This document shows positions 44,331 through 55,663 of a stretch of DNA of 64,000 bases, in pieces. The notes below the pieces were generated by a model. That model ran no database searches, was not told where the DNA came from, and saw only the letters and a list, made by a program, of their open reading frames with translations. Origin of the DNA: Coptis chinensis (Eukaryota > Streptophyta > Magnoliopsida > Ranunculales > Ranunculaceae); assembly GCA_015680905.1 (NCBI GenBank), contig CM027385.1, positions 77,335,501-77,399,500 of the forward strand, written 5' to 3'. Every line of letters begins with the position of its first letter. Positions within the stretch are counted from its first letter, which is position 1. The translations under genes were made by a program, and so were the position numbers.

Positions 44331-45579
44331 CAAACAAAACGACACTTATCGCTGTGTCTGTGGCAGCCAAGTAAATTCCTACTGTGTTCCCCACAGAGTG
44401 GACTAGCCAGAATGGGAGGTGAAACCAGATATTTTTTAATTGACTGAAAGGCATTTTCACACTCATCATTCCATATTGCTGAGTCTTTTAACGTCCGAAA
44501 GAAAGGACGACATTTATCAGAATATTTGGAGATGAAACGATTTATTGCTGCTAGGCGCCCCGTGAGTTGTTGTATCTCCTTCTTTTTCTTTGGTGATGGC
44601 ATATTGAGGATTGCTCTGATTTGTTCAGGGTTTTCTTCAATTCCTCTACGAGTCATCAAGTAACCCAAGAACTTCCCTGAGATCAAGCCAAAAGAGCATT
44701 TTGAAGGATTGAGCCGCATATTAAGCTTTTCCACTCTTGTGAATACTTCTTGTAAATCTACCAGATGATCACTACTGATTTTGGATTTAACAACCATGTC
44801 GTCAATGTATGCTTCCATAATCTTGCCTAGCATGTCTCCAAATATAGTATTGATCATTTGCTGGTAAGTGGCGCCAGCATTCTTCAACCCGAAAGGCATC
44901 ACTTGATAGCAAAAAATACCTTGATCAGTTATGAATGATGTTAATTCCTCGATCTCTCCGCATAAACGATCCGATGATAGTATCCTGAAGAAGCGTCCAT
45001 AAATGATAAGCGTGGAAATCTGGATGTGGCATCAACAAGTTCTGATATCCGCGGAAAAGGGAATGGATGTATAGGGCATGCTTTGTTAAGATTGGCGAAG
45101 TTGATGCATACTCTCATCTTGCCATTCTTCTTCGGCACTGCTACCACGTTGGACAACCATCTAGGGTATGAAACTGGGCGAATAAAATTGACAGAGAGTA
45201 AACGATCAATTTCTTCTTTAACCTTTAGCTTTCTATCATGAGCCATACGTCTGGGCTTCTGTCGTATAGGCTTAACACTTGTATCAATGTCAAGCTTGTG
45301 ACAGGCAACATTTGGGTGTATACCTGGCATTTGCTCCAAAGACCAAGCAAAAATGTTCTTGTTTTTTCTGAGTAGAGTAACCATTTCCCTTTGTTCGTTT
45401 TCTGATAGCTCGGCTGATATGAAGGTTGCTTCTTTGCAAGATTTTCTAATTTGAACTTCTAAGAGGTGGTCTATAGTCGGTGGTCCTTCACTTGATGATA
45501 TGGTGGAACAGATTATTTGTGGTGCGGATTGTGCTTGAATGACTTCTTGTGAATTGCTTAAAATTATGTTTCCATGCAT
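44331..45579 (-). pseudogene. Element C reverse transcriptase
   Basis: Segment 44941-45579 holds the RT entry: FAWSLEQMPGIHPNVACHKL, PVSYPRWLSNVVAVPKKNGK, RVCINFANLNKACP. Segment 44327-44902 holds MPFGLKNAGATYQQM and EAYIDDMVVKSK (YIDD). A frameshift at about 44940 falls between SGY and the F-x-x-Y block. Asn replaces Asp in the RVCIDF motif, which would remove a catalytic residue. Confidence 0.88.
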
Positions 45580-46012
45580 ATCAGATTGACGGTAATCATC
45601 TAATATTTTTTTCGTGACAACGGCTAGAAGCCATCTGATCTCCTCGTATTTTGCAAATTTTGTCTAGAGATAGAAATTTCACTGCTTGGTGGAGGGTAGA
45701 GACAACAAAGACCCATACAAATGGAGCCAATCCCTACCTAAAATTGCATTTTAGGAAGATTTGCAGTTCATTAAAAGAAAATCAATGTTGACCGCCTTAT
45801 CCATGAGTTTGACTGGTAAAGAAACTCTTCAGACCGGAGTTGCTGCTGTTCCATCAAAACCGATTATTGGATTGTTATCTGTGACAATCAAATTTTCTAA
45901 AAGTTTCATGTCATTATAACAACCTGCAAAAATTACACTAGCAGAACTTCCAGTGTCTATCATGACACGCTACACTCGTCATAGACCAATGTAAGCTGTG
46001 ATAACGACAACA
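45580..46012 (-). pseudogene. Element C protease region
   Basis: Weakly readable: a D-T-G-S-S-type segment near 45950-45965 and an LPVKLMDKAVNIDFLLMN-like stretch near 45780-45830, matching element B. Several stops. Confidence 0.55.
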
Positions 46013-47737
46013 TCATAATGAGGGTGATGGATGCCAATTAGGTCTCACAAGAAAAACACACGATGGGCTTGGTTCGATGGTTTCTATGCGAGTTTCTTCA
46101 ATAAAATCGAAGCTATTTACGTGATATAACTCACTTAAAAATCCCAACTTTTCTCTTTGCTCACATTTTTGTTTTGTGCGTGACACGTCATTGATTCTGG
46201 TGTGACCAGCTTTGATGACGTTGTAACCTGAGATTGACAAATTCTGTTGAGCACTTTTAGTGCTTAAGAATTCCTCTAGTTGTCCCTTCTCTACTAGCTT
46301 TTGTATCTTTCCTCGTAAGGATCTGCATTGTTCAGTTTCGTGACCAAAGTCATTGTGGAAAAGACACCATAGATTTTTATCACGCGTAGACTTTGTACCT
46401 TTGGGTAAAGGCATTGGAGAGAAAAGCAGATTGCGACTTTTAATCTTCTCATAGATTGAGGCATATTTGGTATTCAGTGGAGTGAGCTTCATTTCTGCAC
46501 GAAAATTGTTGGTCTTTTTAAGATCCTGCTTCGGTTGTTGAGTTTCTATTGTGCTTTGTTTCTGCTTGCTTTTGGTATATGTAGATTTTTTTCCTCTAAA
46601 ATCTTTGTCCCTTGAAGTTCGCACTGCCGCATCTATTTCAACATTGATGAACTGTAGCGTTCGTATGAACAAGTCAGATTTCGTCTGGGGAGGATCTCTT
46701 ACCAGTGAGTTATATATTCCGTTAGTATCAAAACGGAGAGCTTCTTTGAATGCATGAATGATCATCATAGCTAGCACATCTGTGACACCTGCTTGGATTT
46801 AGCGAAATCGGACAATGAATTTTGCAAGTGTTTCATCCTTATGTTATTTTGTGTTTAGCAAGATATTGATATCTTTAGGACGAGTCCAATTATGTTGAAA
46901 TTGATCTGTGAACTGATCTGCTAACTCCTGGAAATATTCGATAGATCTAGCTGGAATTTCTGATAGCCATCGCAAAGCTTCCCCTTTTAGGGTTGCCGGA
47001 AAAAGTTTGCACAAGAGAGCGTCATCCTTACGCCAAAGAACTAGCCTGCTTTTGAACTCCATAACATGGTTGTTTGGATCACCTTCTGCTTCATCGTACT
47101 TAGGCAACTCGCGGCTGTTTGAAACCTTCCCCGATGTTCTCGCATTTTGTATATGCCGGGAAAAACGCCCAACGATGTCTTCATTTACTGCTAAGTCTTT
47201 CCAATGTTTTTCTTTTAGATCAGTATTATTCATTGCCTTTTTAACGATGTCTTTACTCTGCTGCTCAAGATATATTATTCCCCGCATTTGTTTGGCGACG
47301 GACGATTTGTGGTTGAACTTCTTGACCTTGTGTCACATGCTTTGCCCCAGTTGTTGCCCATATCTGGAAACCTTGGGTGCTCTGGACTGCGAGACCTATG
47401 ACGGAAGTTTGAAATGTCTCGGTGCACTGGAGGGTAATCTATATGATGAGTGTTATCTCTATGTCGATCTTCCAGTTATCTTCTGCACTGATTCCTTTCA
47501 TTCAAGTTAAGTCTTAGGTCGCGGATTCAGATCTTGCCTGAGGACACATCTCGATTGTCCCAAGTGAGTTCTAATGTTGGGTGGTATCATCCGATCTGAC
47601 CGCCGTAATGTGCTGCTATCCTGGCTTACGAGGTTTGTATTACCTCGGTAATATGGTTGGTAGCTTGTTGGGTGTGAATCAGACTCCCTTGGGGAGATAC
47701 GATGACTGGTATGTGACCTGTGATGTTGGTCACATAT
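46013..47737 (-). pseudogene. Element C gag, N-terminus lost
   Basis: Segments are 46013-46777 (zinc-binding variant CLFHNDFGHETEQC), 46844-47287 (VMEFKSRLVLWRKDDALLCK, ALRWLSEIPARSI, capsid type) and 47507-47737 (basic, Ser/Arg/His-rich N-terminal part). The frame changes between them. Homology to element B ends near 47737, short of the start codon. Confidence 0.8.
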
Positions 47738-47912
47738 CATGAATGACCTGATATTTAGTTATGCCCAAAGGAGGCTTTGTGATTATATGTATGGAAGCCC
47801 AGAGATGGCTGTGACTCACAAGTTACGAGTTTACAAGATGAAAGTATGTTTCCTGGAGGCACACATAATCACAAATCCTCCTTTGGGCATAACAAAAGAT
47901 CAGGTCATTCAT
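47738..47912. repeat. Foldback with arms of about 48 bp
   Basis: Arm 1 (47738-47786, CATGAATGACCTG ... TTATGCCCAAAGGAGG) and arm 2 (47865-47912) are near-perfect complements around a loop of about 78 bp. It begins exactly where element C stops. Confidence 0.85.
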
Positions 47913-48325
47913 GGCACATTCAATGAATACCTTGGGTCATTCCCGCCACATTCAAGGAATACCCATCATACTACTAACAGTCATTCATGGCACATTCAAT
48001 GAATACCTTAGGTCATTCCCCACATTCAAGGAATACCTATCATAATACTAGCAGGTCATTCATGGCACATTCAATGAATACCTTAGGTCATTCCCGCCAC
48101 ATTCAAGGAATACCTATAATAACACTAACAGTCATTCATAGCACATTCAATGAATACCTTGGGTCATTCCCGCCACATTCAATGAATACCTTGGGTCATT
48201 CCCGCCACATTCAAAGAATACCCACCATAACACTAACAGGTCATTCATGGCACATTCAATGAATACCTTGGGTCATTCCCACCACATTCAAGGAATACCC
48301 ACCTGTATTCCCGTACATTCAAGGA
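47903..48325. repeat. Minisatellite of GGTCATTC / CACATTCAATGAATAC units
   Basis: Five to six irregular units of about 80 bp, themselves built of half-units of about 38 bp: GGTCATTCATGGCACATTCA and GGTCATTCCCGCCACATTCA. The open frame across it (47987-48262) is a by-product of the repeat. Confidence 0.85.
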
Positions 48326-49246
48326 ATACAGCCAACCCGCAAGGCGAATGCCTTAGTTCCTCTTTAAGGCGGCTTTTCACATGACATCCTTAGTCATAAA
48401 TATTTCTTTTCATCAAAGAGGCGTGGAGAGATCTAAAGATGTGGGCGACACATTTAAATTTCACTGGACACTTTTACCTTGGATTTTAACACTCAAAAGT
48501 TCTCATTTATTATAATATTTTCATTACAAAACAAACACCGTCTCAAACAATAGGATCATTACTAAAGATTCCAAACACAATAACTAATCAACTCACCTCA
48601 TTATCAATTATATAAATCATAGATATCAAAAGGTTCAATCAGGAATAATGCATTAGTTAAATGTCTTATGAATACATTTTAAACCACCACAATCACGTAC
48701 ATAATTAAGTACTAACTTTATACACATATAGTTATCACAATAACTAATAACTAATATTAATATATAATATAGTGTAGTGGCTATACTTTTGCTCAAAAGT
48801 CACCCTCATATCAAAAATCTTTCAAGATTGGAATCAAGCCTTCGTGAGTTCTTATCAACCACATAGTCAATGCTATAGTTTTTCCTACATTTATCCAAAT
48901 GACATGTAACTTAATTATTTAGAAACTAAGGTATGTATATATACTTTTTCATGTAAAACTCGAAGTCCCAACCTCAGCCCATCTAGAATAAAACTTAGGT
49001 CGAAAACGGTAAAAATCCTAATTTTCAGCAAACTAGATTTCTGACGGATTATCTTCCGAATGTCACAACTCTTTCCACAGATATCCAAATACATCAAGGC
49101 TTTTTGTGTTGAAAATCTAACACACAGAACTTATTTTTTTATGTTTTACAAAAATACTCAATCTCATTCTAAGTACAAGAAAACTAGGTTAGAACACAGT
49201 GCACAAAAACTGATTTCTGACGCACTGGTTTCTGCCAATCAAACTT
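48326..49246 (-). other. Probable continuation of the right LTR arm
   Basis: No gene. It joins the right arm without a visible boundary and is AT-rich like it; the left arm is cut before this part, so there is no second copy to prove it. Confidence 0.45.
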
Positions 49247-50719
49247 CCAGACATCATATCTACCTCCACAGACCTCGGAATATGACGATGCCAATTGAGT
49301 TAGAAAGAAGACTTATAAAAATCACATTTTCATGTTTTATAAAAACTCTAAATCTCCCCCTAGCTTTATGCAATTTGTGATCAAACCCTATGCAGAAAAC
49401 TGTTTTTGACGAATAGAATTTCTGACGCACTAGAATTGTCGAGGTCATATCTTTTCCGTAACTCATCCAAATTAAGTGAGGCTCACTGCGTCTGATAAAC
49501 GACTCTCTAAGATTTTATTATGTTTTGGTTTCCCACAAATCTACAAAGTATAGTGTCCTATACACTTCCTATAATGCAACATATCCAGAATATGTGCACA
49601 AACAGTTATCATATATTGAAGTCAGTTTTCATAATCTTAAACACAAGTATGAACTTGGGTCAAAGTATGAGGTTATAACTCTATAAATCTAGATTCTAAT
49701 TGAATCAACACAAAATAGTAAATATTTTATTTTATATAATTTTATTACTGCAGACTGCTCAGTTTCAGTCCCAGTTTCTGCGTCAGACTTCAACTTAAAT
49801 TTCAGTATGCAAAACTACTAGATATGAAATTTTACAAAACACGAAAGTTGTAGATATGTGTGTCTACAGTAGACAGGCATTGGATTTATATCAAAAAGAT
49901 CAAAAACGAATTTTCTATGCTTAATTTACTAAGAATAGTTATGAAATTCTGAAAATCAAAACCCTATAACATGAATCCAATGACTTCACATCATTCAAAA
50001 CAGTTGCAAACCTATATAATACTACCAATCAATCAATAAACACATGGTTTACTCACTACCATATACAAGTACTCCTGAACACAACAACACCTATATATCA
50101 AAGCTAAACTTTTGGTGCCAGTAACTCAATATACTGAAAGTCTCTGATTAAACAAATAATTTCGATCTCAAAGTTCTATATCATTATAGAGAATTAAATA
50201 CGCAACTAATTTAAACCATAGTAATAAATTAATTATATGAAAATAAGGTTTAGACTACTCACCCGAAATTGAATTTGCAAAAGAATATCCATATATGCTT
50301 TTTTTCTCCAATCCCTTTTATTTTTCTTCCCCTTCTTTTTATTTCTTTCAATCAAAAACATTCTTTTTAATGGAGGCTAGGGTTTTGTTTTTGAATAATG
50401 AGATTTTTTACAGAGGAAATTCGCAGGTCTTGTTTATTCAATGTTTTAAGTTTGTTTAAGTTAACCTATGGGCCTCAAATGGATCTAAAAACACCCAAGG
50501 TCCATACCTATATGAATGGGTACATTTTAACAATGTTTTCAAGCCCAACAATGATTCTAAAATACCCACACAAGTTCTAACAAACAATTCAAGTAAAAAT
50601 AATTTTGAAAAATCAACAACAACCAGACAAATTCTAGAACAAGCTAGACTTCATAATATAATAATTATTTTCAATTCAAATAATGTAATCTATGTTGTTT
50701 AAAAATTGGGGTTGTTATA
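49247..50719 (-). repeat. LTR arm, right (minus orientation)
   Basis: Complement of 8287-9766 over its full length with scattered substitutions. On the minus strand it starts TATAACAACCCC at 50719, directly at the GTAAC duplication, so this end is a true element terminus. Confidence 0.82.
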
Positions 50720-50893
50720 GTAACCCAATTGGTTCGGTTCGGATATTGGTTCAGCTGAAAATTAGTTCGGTTCGGATATCGGTTCAGCTAAAAATTAGTT
50801 CGGTTAGGTTCCAGAAAAGCATAAACCGATAGAGTTGGTTCGGTGGTCGGTTTAGTTCCAAACTCAATCCAAATCGACCCGTGCACACCCCTA

Positions 50894-51640
50894 GCAAGGA
50901 GTATATGGTTTGCAGGGTTAGGCATCAAGGTAGCGCTTATGCCTTGTAGAAATATAAGGTAGTGGCTGGAAATTTTTATAAGTTGGACCACTAACAAAGA
51001 TGAAGTTGTTGCTGAAAGGGGATTTTAGCTCTAACTTTGTTACTTGTTTTTTGGGAAGATAGGAATAGTATCAAGTTTGAAAGGATGCATATAATCATAA
51101 AGAGAGTGCTGAGAAGGAGCCAAATTCAAGCTCTTAAGTATTTAAATTCTTTTAAAGAGGAAGAAATTATTGCCTCCTCTTCAACAAGCACTTCTGCTTC
51201 CACGAATTACTCAAACTTTGATAACTTATTTCCTGTAATTACAAATTCCACTGCCTGTATTAAATTTGATGCTGCTTTTATTAGGGATTCTAGATGGGCT
51301 GGAGCTGGAGCAATTGCTTGGGACTAGGATGGAGTACCTGTAGGAGCAACAAAGAAGAGGTTTTGAGCTAGGAATCTTGAAAAAGCAGAACTGTTGGTAG
51401 CTGAGGTGGCAGTGAATTTGGCAACTAGATCAGGGAGAATACCTTTTAGGGAGATTGTTAAGATGTGACTAAGGCTCTTGCCGATGAAGGAAGCTAAATG
51501 TAATTGGAACCTCACCTCTATGGATCAATAGGATGTTCAATGGGGAGGCCCATGACCTGGTTTGTTGGTTTACCACATTAACCTTAGCCTTAGCAGATGA
51601 CATGACAACTTCCTCATTATGGTCTTGCTTTTGTGATTCC
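50894..51640 (+). pseudogene. LINE 1, right part (zf-RVT end and RNase H)
   Basis: Beyond the hAT duplication the LINE resumes: FYKLDH..., LALTLLLVFWEDRNSIKFER (51037-51327), then an RNase H domain with CIKFDAAFIRDSRWAGAGAI, AWD, a stop, DGVPVGA, AELLVAEVAVNLATRSGRIP, and EAHDLVCWFTTLTLALADD. RNase H at the end is typical of plant L1-type LINEs. Multiple stops. The 3' end is cut by a copia fragment near 51640. Confidence 0.75.
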
Positions 51641-52234
51641 TCTTCTATACTGAGTCTCCATCGAAAACTCCTTAGACTTATGCCTTAGTATGTTCCCCGA
51701 AATTCTTCCAAGAGGGAGGAAGCTTATTAATGATGACAACAACCGGAAATTACCCACACAATTTTCATCCCTTCGAAAGTATCTCATGAACAATAATCAG
51801 AGGGTCATGGCATTGAGACACAACAAATTTGTCATCTACCATCCTAAACATAAGATAACGATTTGCAACATGTTTTTGGAGCCAGCTTCCTCATTATCAT
51901 ACTTCTTTTTTAGGGCTTCCCAAACATCGAGCATATAGAAGTTCGTGAGTATAAGTCGATATAGATCATCAACAAGCGAGTTTAGGATGTAATTCTTACA
52001 CTTGAAATCTGCAACAATCCACTTATCAACATCAACAGATAGTGCAGGTTCCAACAGGACATCTTCATCAAGAATCGGTTCACTTAGAATGGTTTCCACT
52101 TTCACCAGGGTCAAATAGAACATCATCTTCGCCTTCCACCGCTTGAAGTGCTCACCAACAAACTTGAACGGTCGATTCTGGCTATTGTCGTTATGGGACC
52201 TGGATGGGTTACCTTCTTCATGTTCCATTGTCAA
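51600..52234 (-). pseudogene. Copia-type gag fragment (UBN2)
   Basis: Open frame 51836-52234 starts MTMEHEEGNPSRSHNDNSQN and reads RPFKFVGEHFKRWKAKMMFY, DVWEALKKKYDNEEAGSKN, the UBN2 gag of Ty1/copia elements. Degraded frames continue to about 51600 (MVDDKFVVSQCHD, INKLPPSWKNF). No pol follows, so it is a 3'-truncated copy lying over the end of LINE 1. Confidence 0.8.
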
Positions 52235-52934
52235 ACAACCTTAAAATTATTAGAATATAATTTCTGCAATAAGAACAAACAAAGGAATATAAAGAAGGTC
52301 GGGCCGAGGCACGATTGCACGCTCTCTTTAAGGTTGTTTCACGTCTGTTCCTCTTTATGCAGACAGACCACGTCAACCCCCAGGATACAATAACTAGTTA
52401 TTAGTCTCCTTTGTTTACTAGATAAACCAAAGAAGAAAAAGAAGAACCACGATACTGATCTTATGATTGCCCAAAACGTAGTTTAGAAATTAGTTTTTTA
52501 GATATTATAGGCTGCTGGTATAGGAGTATTTATAGAGGTAAAAACGTGGAGCACTTAGTAGCTAGATCCGAATTGTAGGGAACTGCTTCAGTTTCCCAAT
52601 AAGGATTGGATTCTACAAGTTTATCACGTTACTGTTTCCCTAATCCATATCTAATTTTGTTTCCAAACTTATCCGGAAACAGTTTACCAAAAAGAAGATA
52701 ATGGATCAAAGAGAACCCGAGCTCGAGCCCGGTTCGGTTCAGCGTGTGTGTGTGGCTTTGTGTGAGTCCTCCTTCCTAACCCAAAAACCTTTGTACCCTA
52801 AGGGCATGCCCTTAGTATGGGACTTTCACTTATAAACAATACTCACTAGTGTTTCCTCTCCAACGTGGGACTAAAGTTCTCTACTTAAACAACTATCCAC
52901 AAAGAGGTCGAGGGATCAAACCACCACAAAGTCA
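52235..52934 (-). other. Possible LTR of the copia fragment
   Basis: It lies directly upstream of the gag on the minus strand. It contains CCAACGTGGGACTAAAG near 52860, whose complement is the TAGTCCCACGTTGG-type motif common near plant copia LTR starts. No second copy and no clear boundaries. Confidence 0.35.
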
Positions 52935-53159
52935 CTCCAAACATCACCACTTGTTTTATTGAAAATAACTCAACAAGTTTACTATAGTATATTGATACAA
53001 GTTTACATGATCCCTGGTGTTTTGGGGGTGCTCTGCTTCATAACCACACAATACTTCAAGCTTGGAATTTTCCTATTGATGCAATTGTTGAGGTTCTCAT
53101 TACTCAAGGGAGATGGAATCAGTTTGTTGAAAACATTCAAGATGCAGTACTAAGAAATT
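52935..53159 (+). pseudogene. LINE 2, left part
   Basis: PAWNFPIDAIVEVLITQGRW-like sequence followed by NQFVENIQDAVLRNYI, an L1-type C-terminal RT segment. It is interrupted at 53164 by the copia element and continues at 60805. Confidence 0.5.
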
Positions 53160-53164
53160 ATATT

Positions 53165-53930
53165 TGTTGGATTTTATCGATATCTCATGCATGATTCCTA
53201 TGATATATACAATTACGTTATACCACATGCATAAAATAACGCAGCGGAAACAGAAGATCGTACCTTGGTCACAGCTTTCAATTTGAAGTTCCAAGCTTTG
53301 ATCTACAGGAGAAGATGTTCTTGACACACTCAAGATCTTCTTCTTCTTAACTTTGCTTGAGTCAAGTTCCAACCACGAACGGGAAGCAACCTTTTTTTTC
53401 ACGAACCAAGAACCAAGAACTGACAATGGCTAGGGAGGATACCACCTATGGAATCTCCACAAATTACTGGCTTCTACTTTAGAAAATATTGGAGGCTGCC
53501 ATTAAAGGAGAGAGAGCTTTTCTTGTTGTTCAGATGATTAATATGTGAGAGGTGGGGGGTCTATTTATAGAGGTTCCCACCTCCTCAATATTGGATAGGA
53601 TAGAGTCCTATACTCATCTAATATCAGATAGGATAGAGTCATATACTCATCTAATATCTGATAGGATAGAGTCCTATACTCATCTAATATCAGATAGGAT
53701 AGAGTAATATCTTAACTAATATTCGATAGGATAGAGTCCTATACTCATCTAATATCCGATAGGATAGAGTCCTATACTCATCTAATATCCAGATAGGATA
53801 GAGTCATATACTCATCTAATATCTGATAGGATAGAGTCCTATACTCATCTAATATCAGATAGGATAGAGTCCTATACTCAGTGGTTTATCCTTATCTTGG
53901 TGGGCGTCTATCCAACCTTTATTTCCAACA
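53165..53930 (-). repeat. Copia 3' LTR
   Basis: 766 bp, TGTTGG...CCAACA. It contains a tandem array (about 53592-53885) of units of about 35 bp around GATAGGATAGAGTCCTATAC. The PPT (GGAAGTGGGAGA on the minus strand) adjoins at 53931-53942. Confidence 0.93.
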
Positions 53931-53942
53931 TCTCCCACTTCC

Positions 53943-54963
53943 ACAACGGCGGCGAAGAAGGTTTCTAAGAGAAGCATTTAAGTAGAATGCTTAGCCATTT
54001 GTGTGTCTCACACGGCAAATGGTTCGTGTGACCCCTAGCACACGATCATGATATCGTGGAAGTAGCAAGTCGCAATGAAAAGCACGACACAATGATCTAC
54101 CATGAAAGTGATCTTAAAGAAGATGAATCCAAAACCTAATATCCGGAGAGTGTGTGTATACCCCAAGATCTGTTTGTTTCATCACTTTGACAAATAGCAC
54201 TCATCCCTATGAGTCCACACCATAAAGTCAAAACGTATCACATGATTCACAATTATCATCAATTGTCCGGCCGGTAGAATCCGATGATTGTGTGATAAAC
54301 CTTCAGTTCTTTTACCCTTTTCAGACGAAGTCATTGTCGTCCGAGTTCTACCAACTTCCCAAAGATGCATCCAAATTTCTTTTAGTAAGAGCTTGTGGGG
54401 AGCAAACCAAAGTTACGAGTAGTCCTCTTATTTTCTTGACAAGGTCAAAAGTTCAAGGAGGGTACCATTCGATATGTTTTAAACAAAAATATATCAATAG
54501 AGCTCACATAGCAAAATTTTAGGGATATTTCTTTTCTTGCTCTCGGGTGGTCAACTATACACATGTTGTGTGAAAACATGTCATGGCAAGAGTATCTAAT
54601 TTGTTTACTCAACAATAGATATCTGTATGTCCACTCATACCATGCAAGTGTTGTCATCCCTAATGACAATTCCAAGGATACTATGCTCCCACTTGGCAAC
54701 AACCGTTTGTAGGTTTAGACAGAATCTTCCCTATGAAGCCTGTTTCTTCTTATCCAATTATAAGAAGGGGCATGACTCGACACTAGGTCCACCCTTCCTA
54801 TAAGGTTTAGTGACTTGTCAAGCTAAACTCCCATCGCTTTAAAATGGAAGTGACTGTTCATGTGAGTGAACCAGTCAACCCTACTGACATACATATGAGA
54901 TGATAAACAGTATAATGAGAATGCAATCGATCTGGAAAGAATGCACTTTTATTCATTAAACCA
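53943..54963. other. Copia 3' untranslated region
   Basis: About 1 kb between RNase H and the PPT. Short frames on both strands have no domain; nothing else seen. Confidence 0.5.
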
Positions 54964-55663
54964 TCAAAGTGTTCTTAACATAATCACATCCTCTTTAACC
55001 CAAGCATTTTTACATGTGCAAGGAAGAGTTCCTTTGGAATAGGTTTGGTCAGTGGATCCGCTGACCATCCGATCGAGGGATATATGTTGTAGAACCACTT
55101 TCTTTTTCAGTATCATTTGTCGTACGTAGTGGTATTTTAACTCTATATGCTTGGTTCTTCCATGGTACTTTGGATCTTTAGCATATGCAAGAGCAGCCAT
55201 CTTTGTCGACCCGGATGTGAACTGGTTCAAGCAGACTCTTGAGAACAACGACAAGTGTTTGATGAATCGTCTCGAGCCACCACGACCTCTCACGGGCGGA
55301 GCAACATGCAATATACTCGGCTTCCATAGTTGAAAGTGCTATGGAAGTTTGCTTCTTGTGCTCGGGATATAGCACCTCCATTCATTATGTAGGTATATCC
55401 CGAAGTTGACTTCCTCTTATCAAGGTCTCCAGCCGGTCGGCATCGGAGTACCCAATCGCCTTAAGATCTTTCCCTTGGTAGACAAGTGAGTAGTCCACGG
55501 TGCCTTTTAGATACCTCATTATCTTCTTGACATGACCTTCCATTAATGCGACCCGGGATTTGTTTGGAACCTTGATACTAACCCAACTGCATAGCGGATG
55601 TCCGGCCTTGTACACAACATTGCATACATAAGGCTTCCGGATTTGCGCTTGAGTATGGTACAT
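54964..55663 (-). pseudogene. Copia RNase H
   Basis: GHVKKIMRYLKGTVDYSLVY, AIGYSDAD, then KKQTSIALSTMEAEYIACCS (Glu of the STMEAEY motif), IRVDKDG, KHIELKYHYVRQMILKK and the end motif DQTYSKGTLP. Order and motifs match copia RNase H. Frames change at about 55385 and 55180. Confidence 0.85.

Larger units (their letters stand above)
36302..47737 (-). mobile_element. Tat/Retand-type gypsy element C, 5' end lost
   Basis: Same family as element B. It has a 3' LTR (36302-36802), an antisense gene, host-gene fragments, a 44-bp tandem array, integrase, RNase H, RT, PR and gag. The gag reading ends near 47737, where a hairpin and minisatellite of other origin begin; the PBS and 5' LTR are missing. 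gag-pol contains many stops and shifts. Confidence 0.9.
7731..50719. mobile_element. LTR-retrotransposon-derived block inserted in the hAT MITE
   Basis: The 5-bp duplication GTAAC (7726-7730 and 50720-50724) shows a single insertion event of retroviral type. The left edge is TGTCACACCCC and the right edge GGGGTTGTTATA. Inside lie a PBS, a polypurine-like tract and two LTR arms in opposite orientation (8287-9766 and 49247-50719). The motif CTCGGGACGAGATTC before the left arm is typical of the 3' end of Tekay/Del-type gypsy elements. The pol gene of this element is missing. The rest of the block is other elements and gene fragments, so rearrangement followed insertion. Confidence 0.65.
7469..50893. 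mobile_element. hAT MITE split by nested insertions
   Basis: The termini are TAGAGGTGTGCA (7469) and TGCACACCCCTA (ending 50893), an imperfect inverted repeat of hAT type. The 8-bp duplication GCAAGGAG flanks them at 7461-7468 and 50894-50901. The interior next to both ends is rich in GGTTCGGT/ACCGAACC motifs. Removing the insertion between the GTAAC duplications leaves about 431 bp (7469-7730 and 50725-50893) with no coding capacity, so this is a non-autonomous hAT element. It interrupts LINE 1. Confidence 0.88.

Noticed and set aside
47987-48262. 91-codon frame in the GGTCATTC minisatellite
   Set aside because: The frame only reads the repeat; no start context, no domain.
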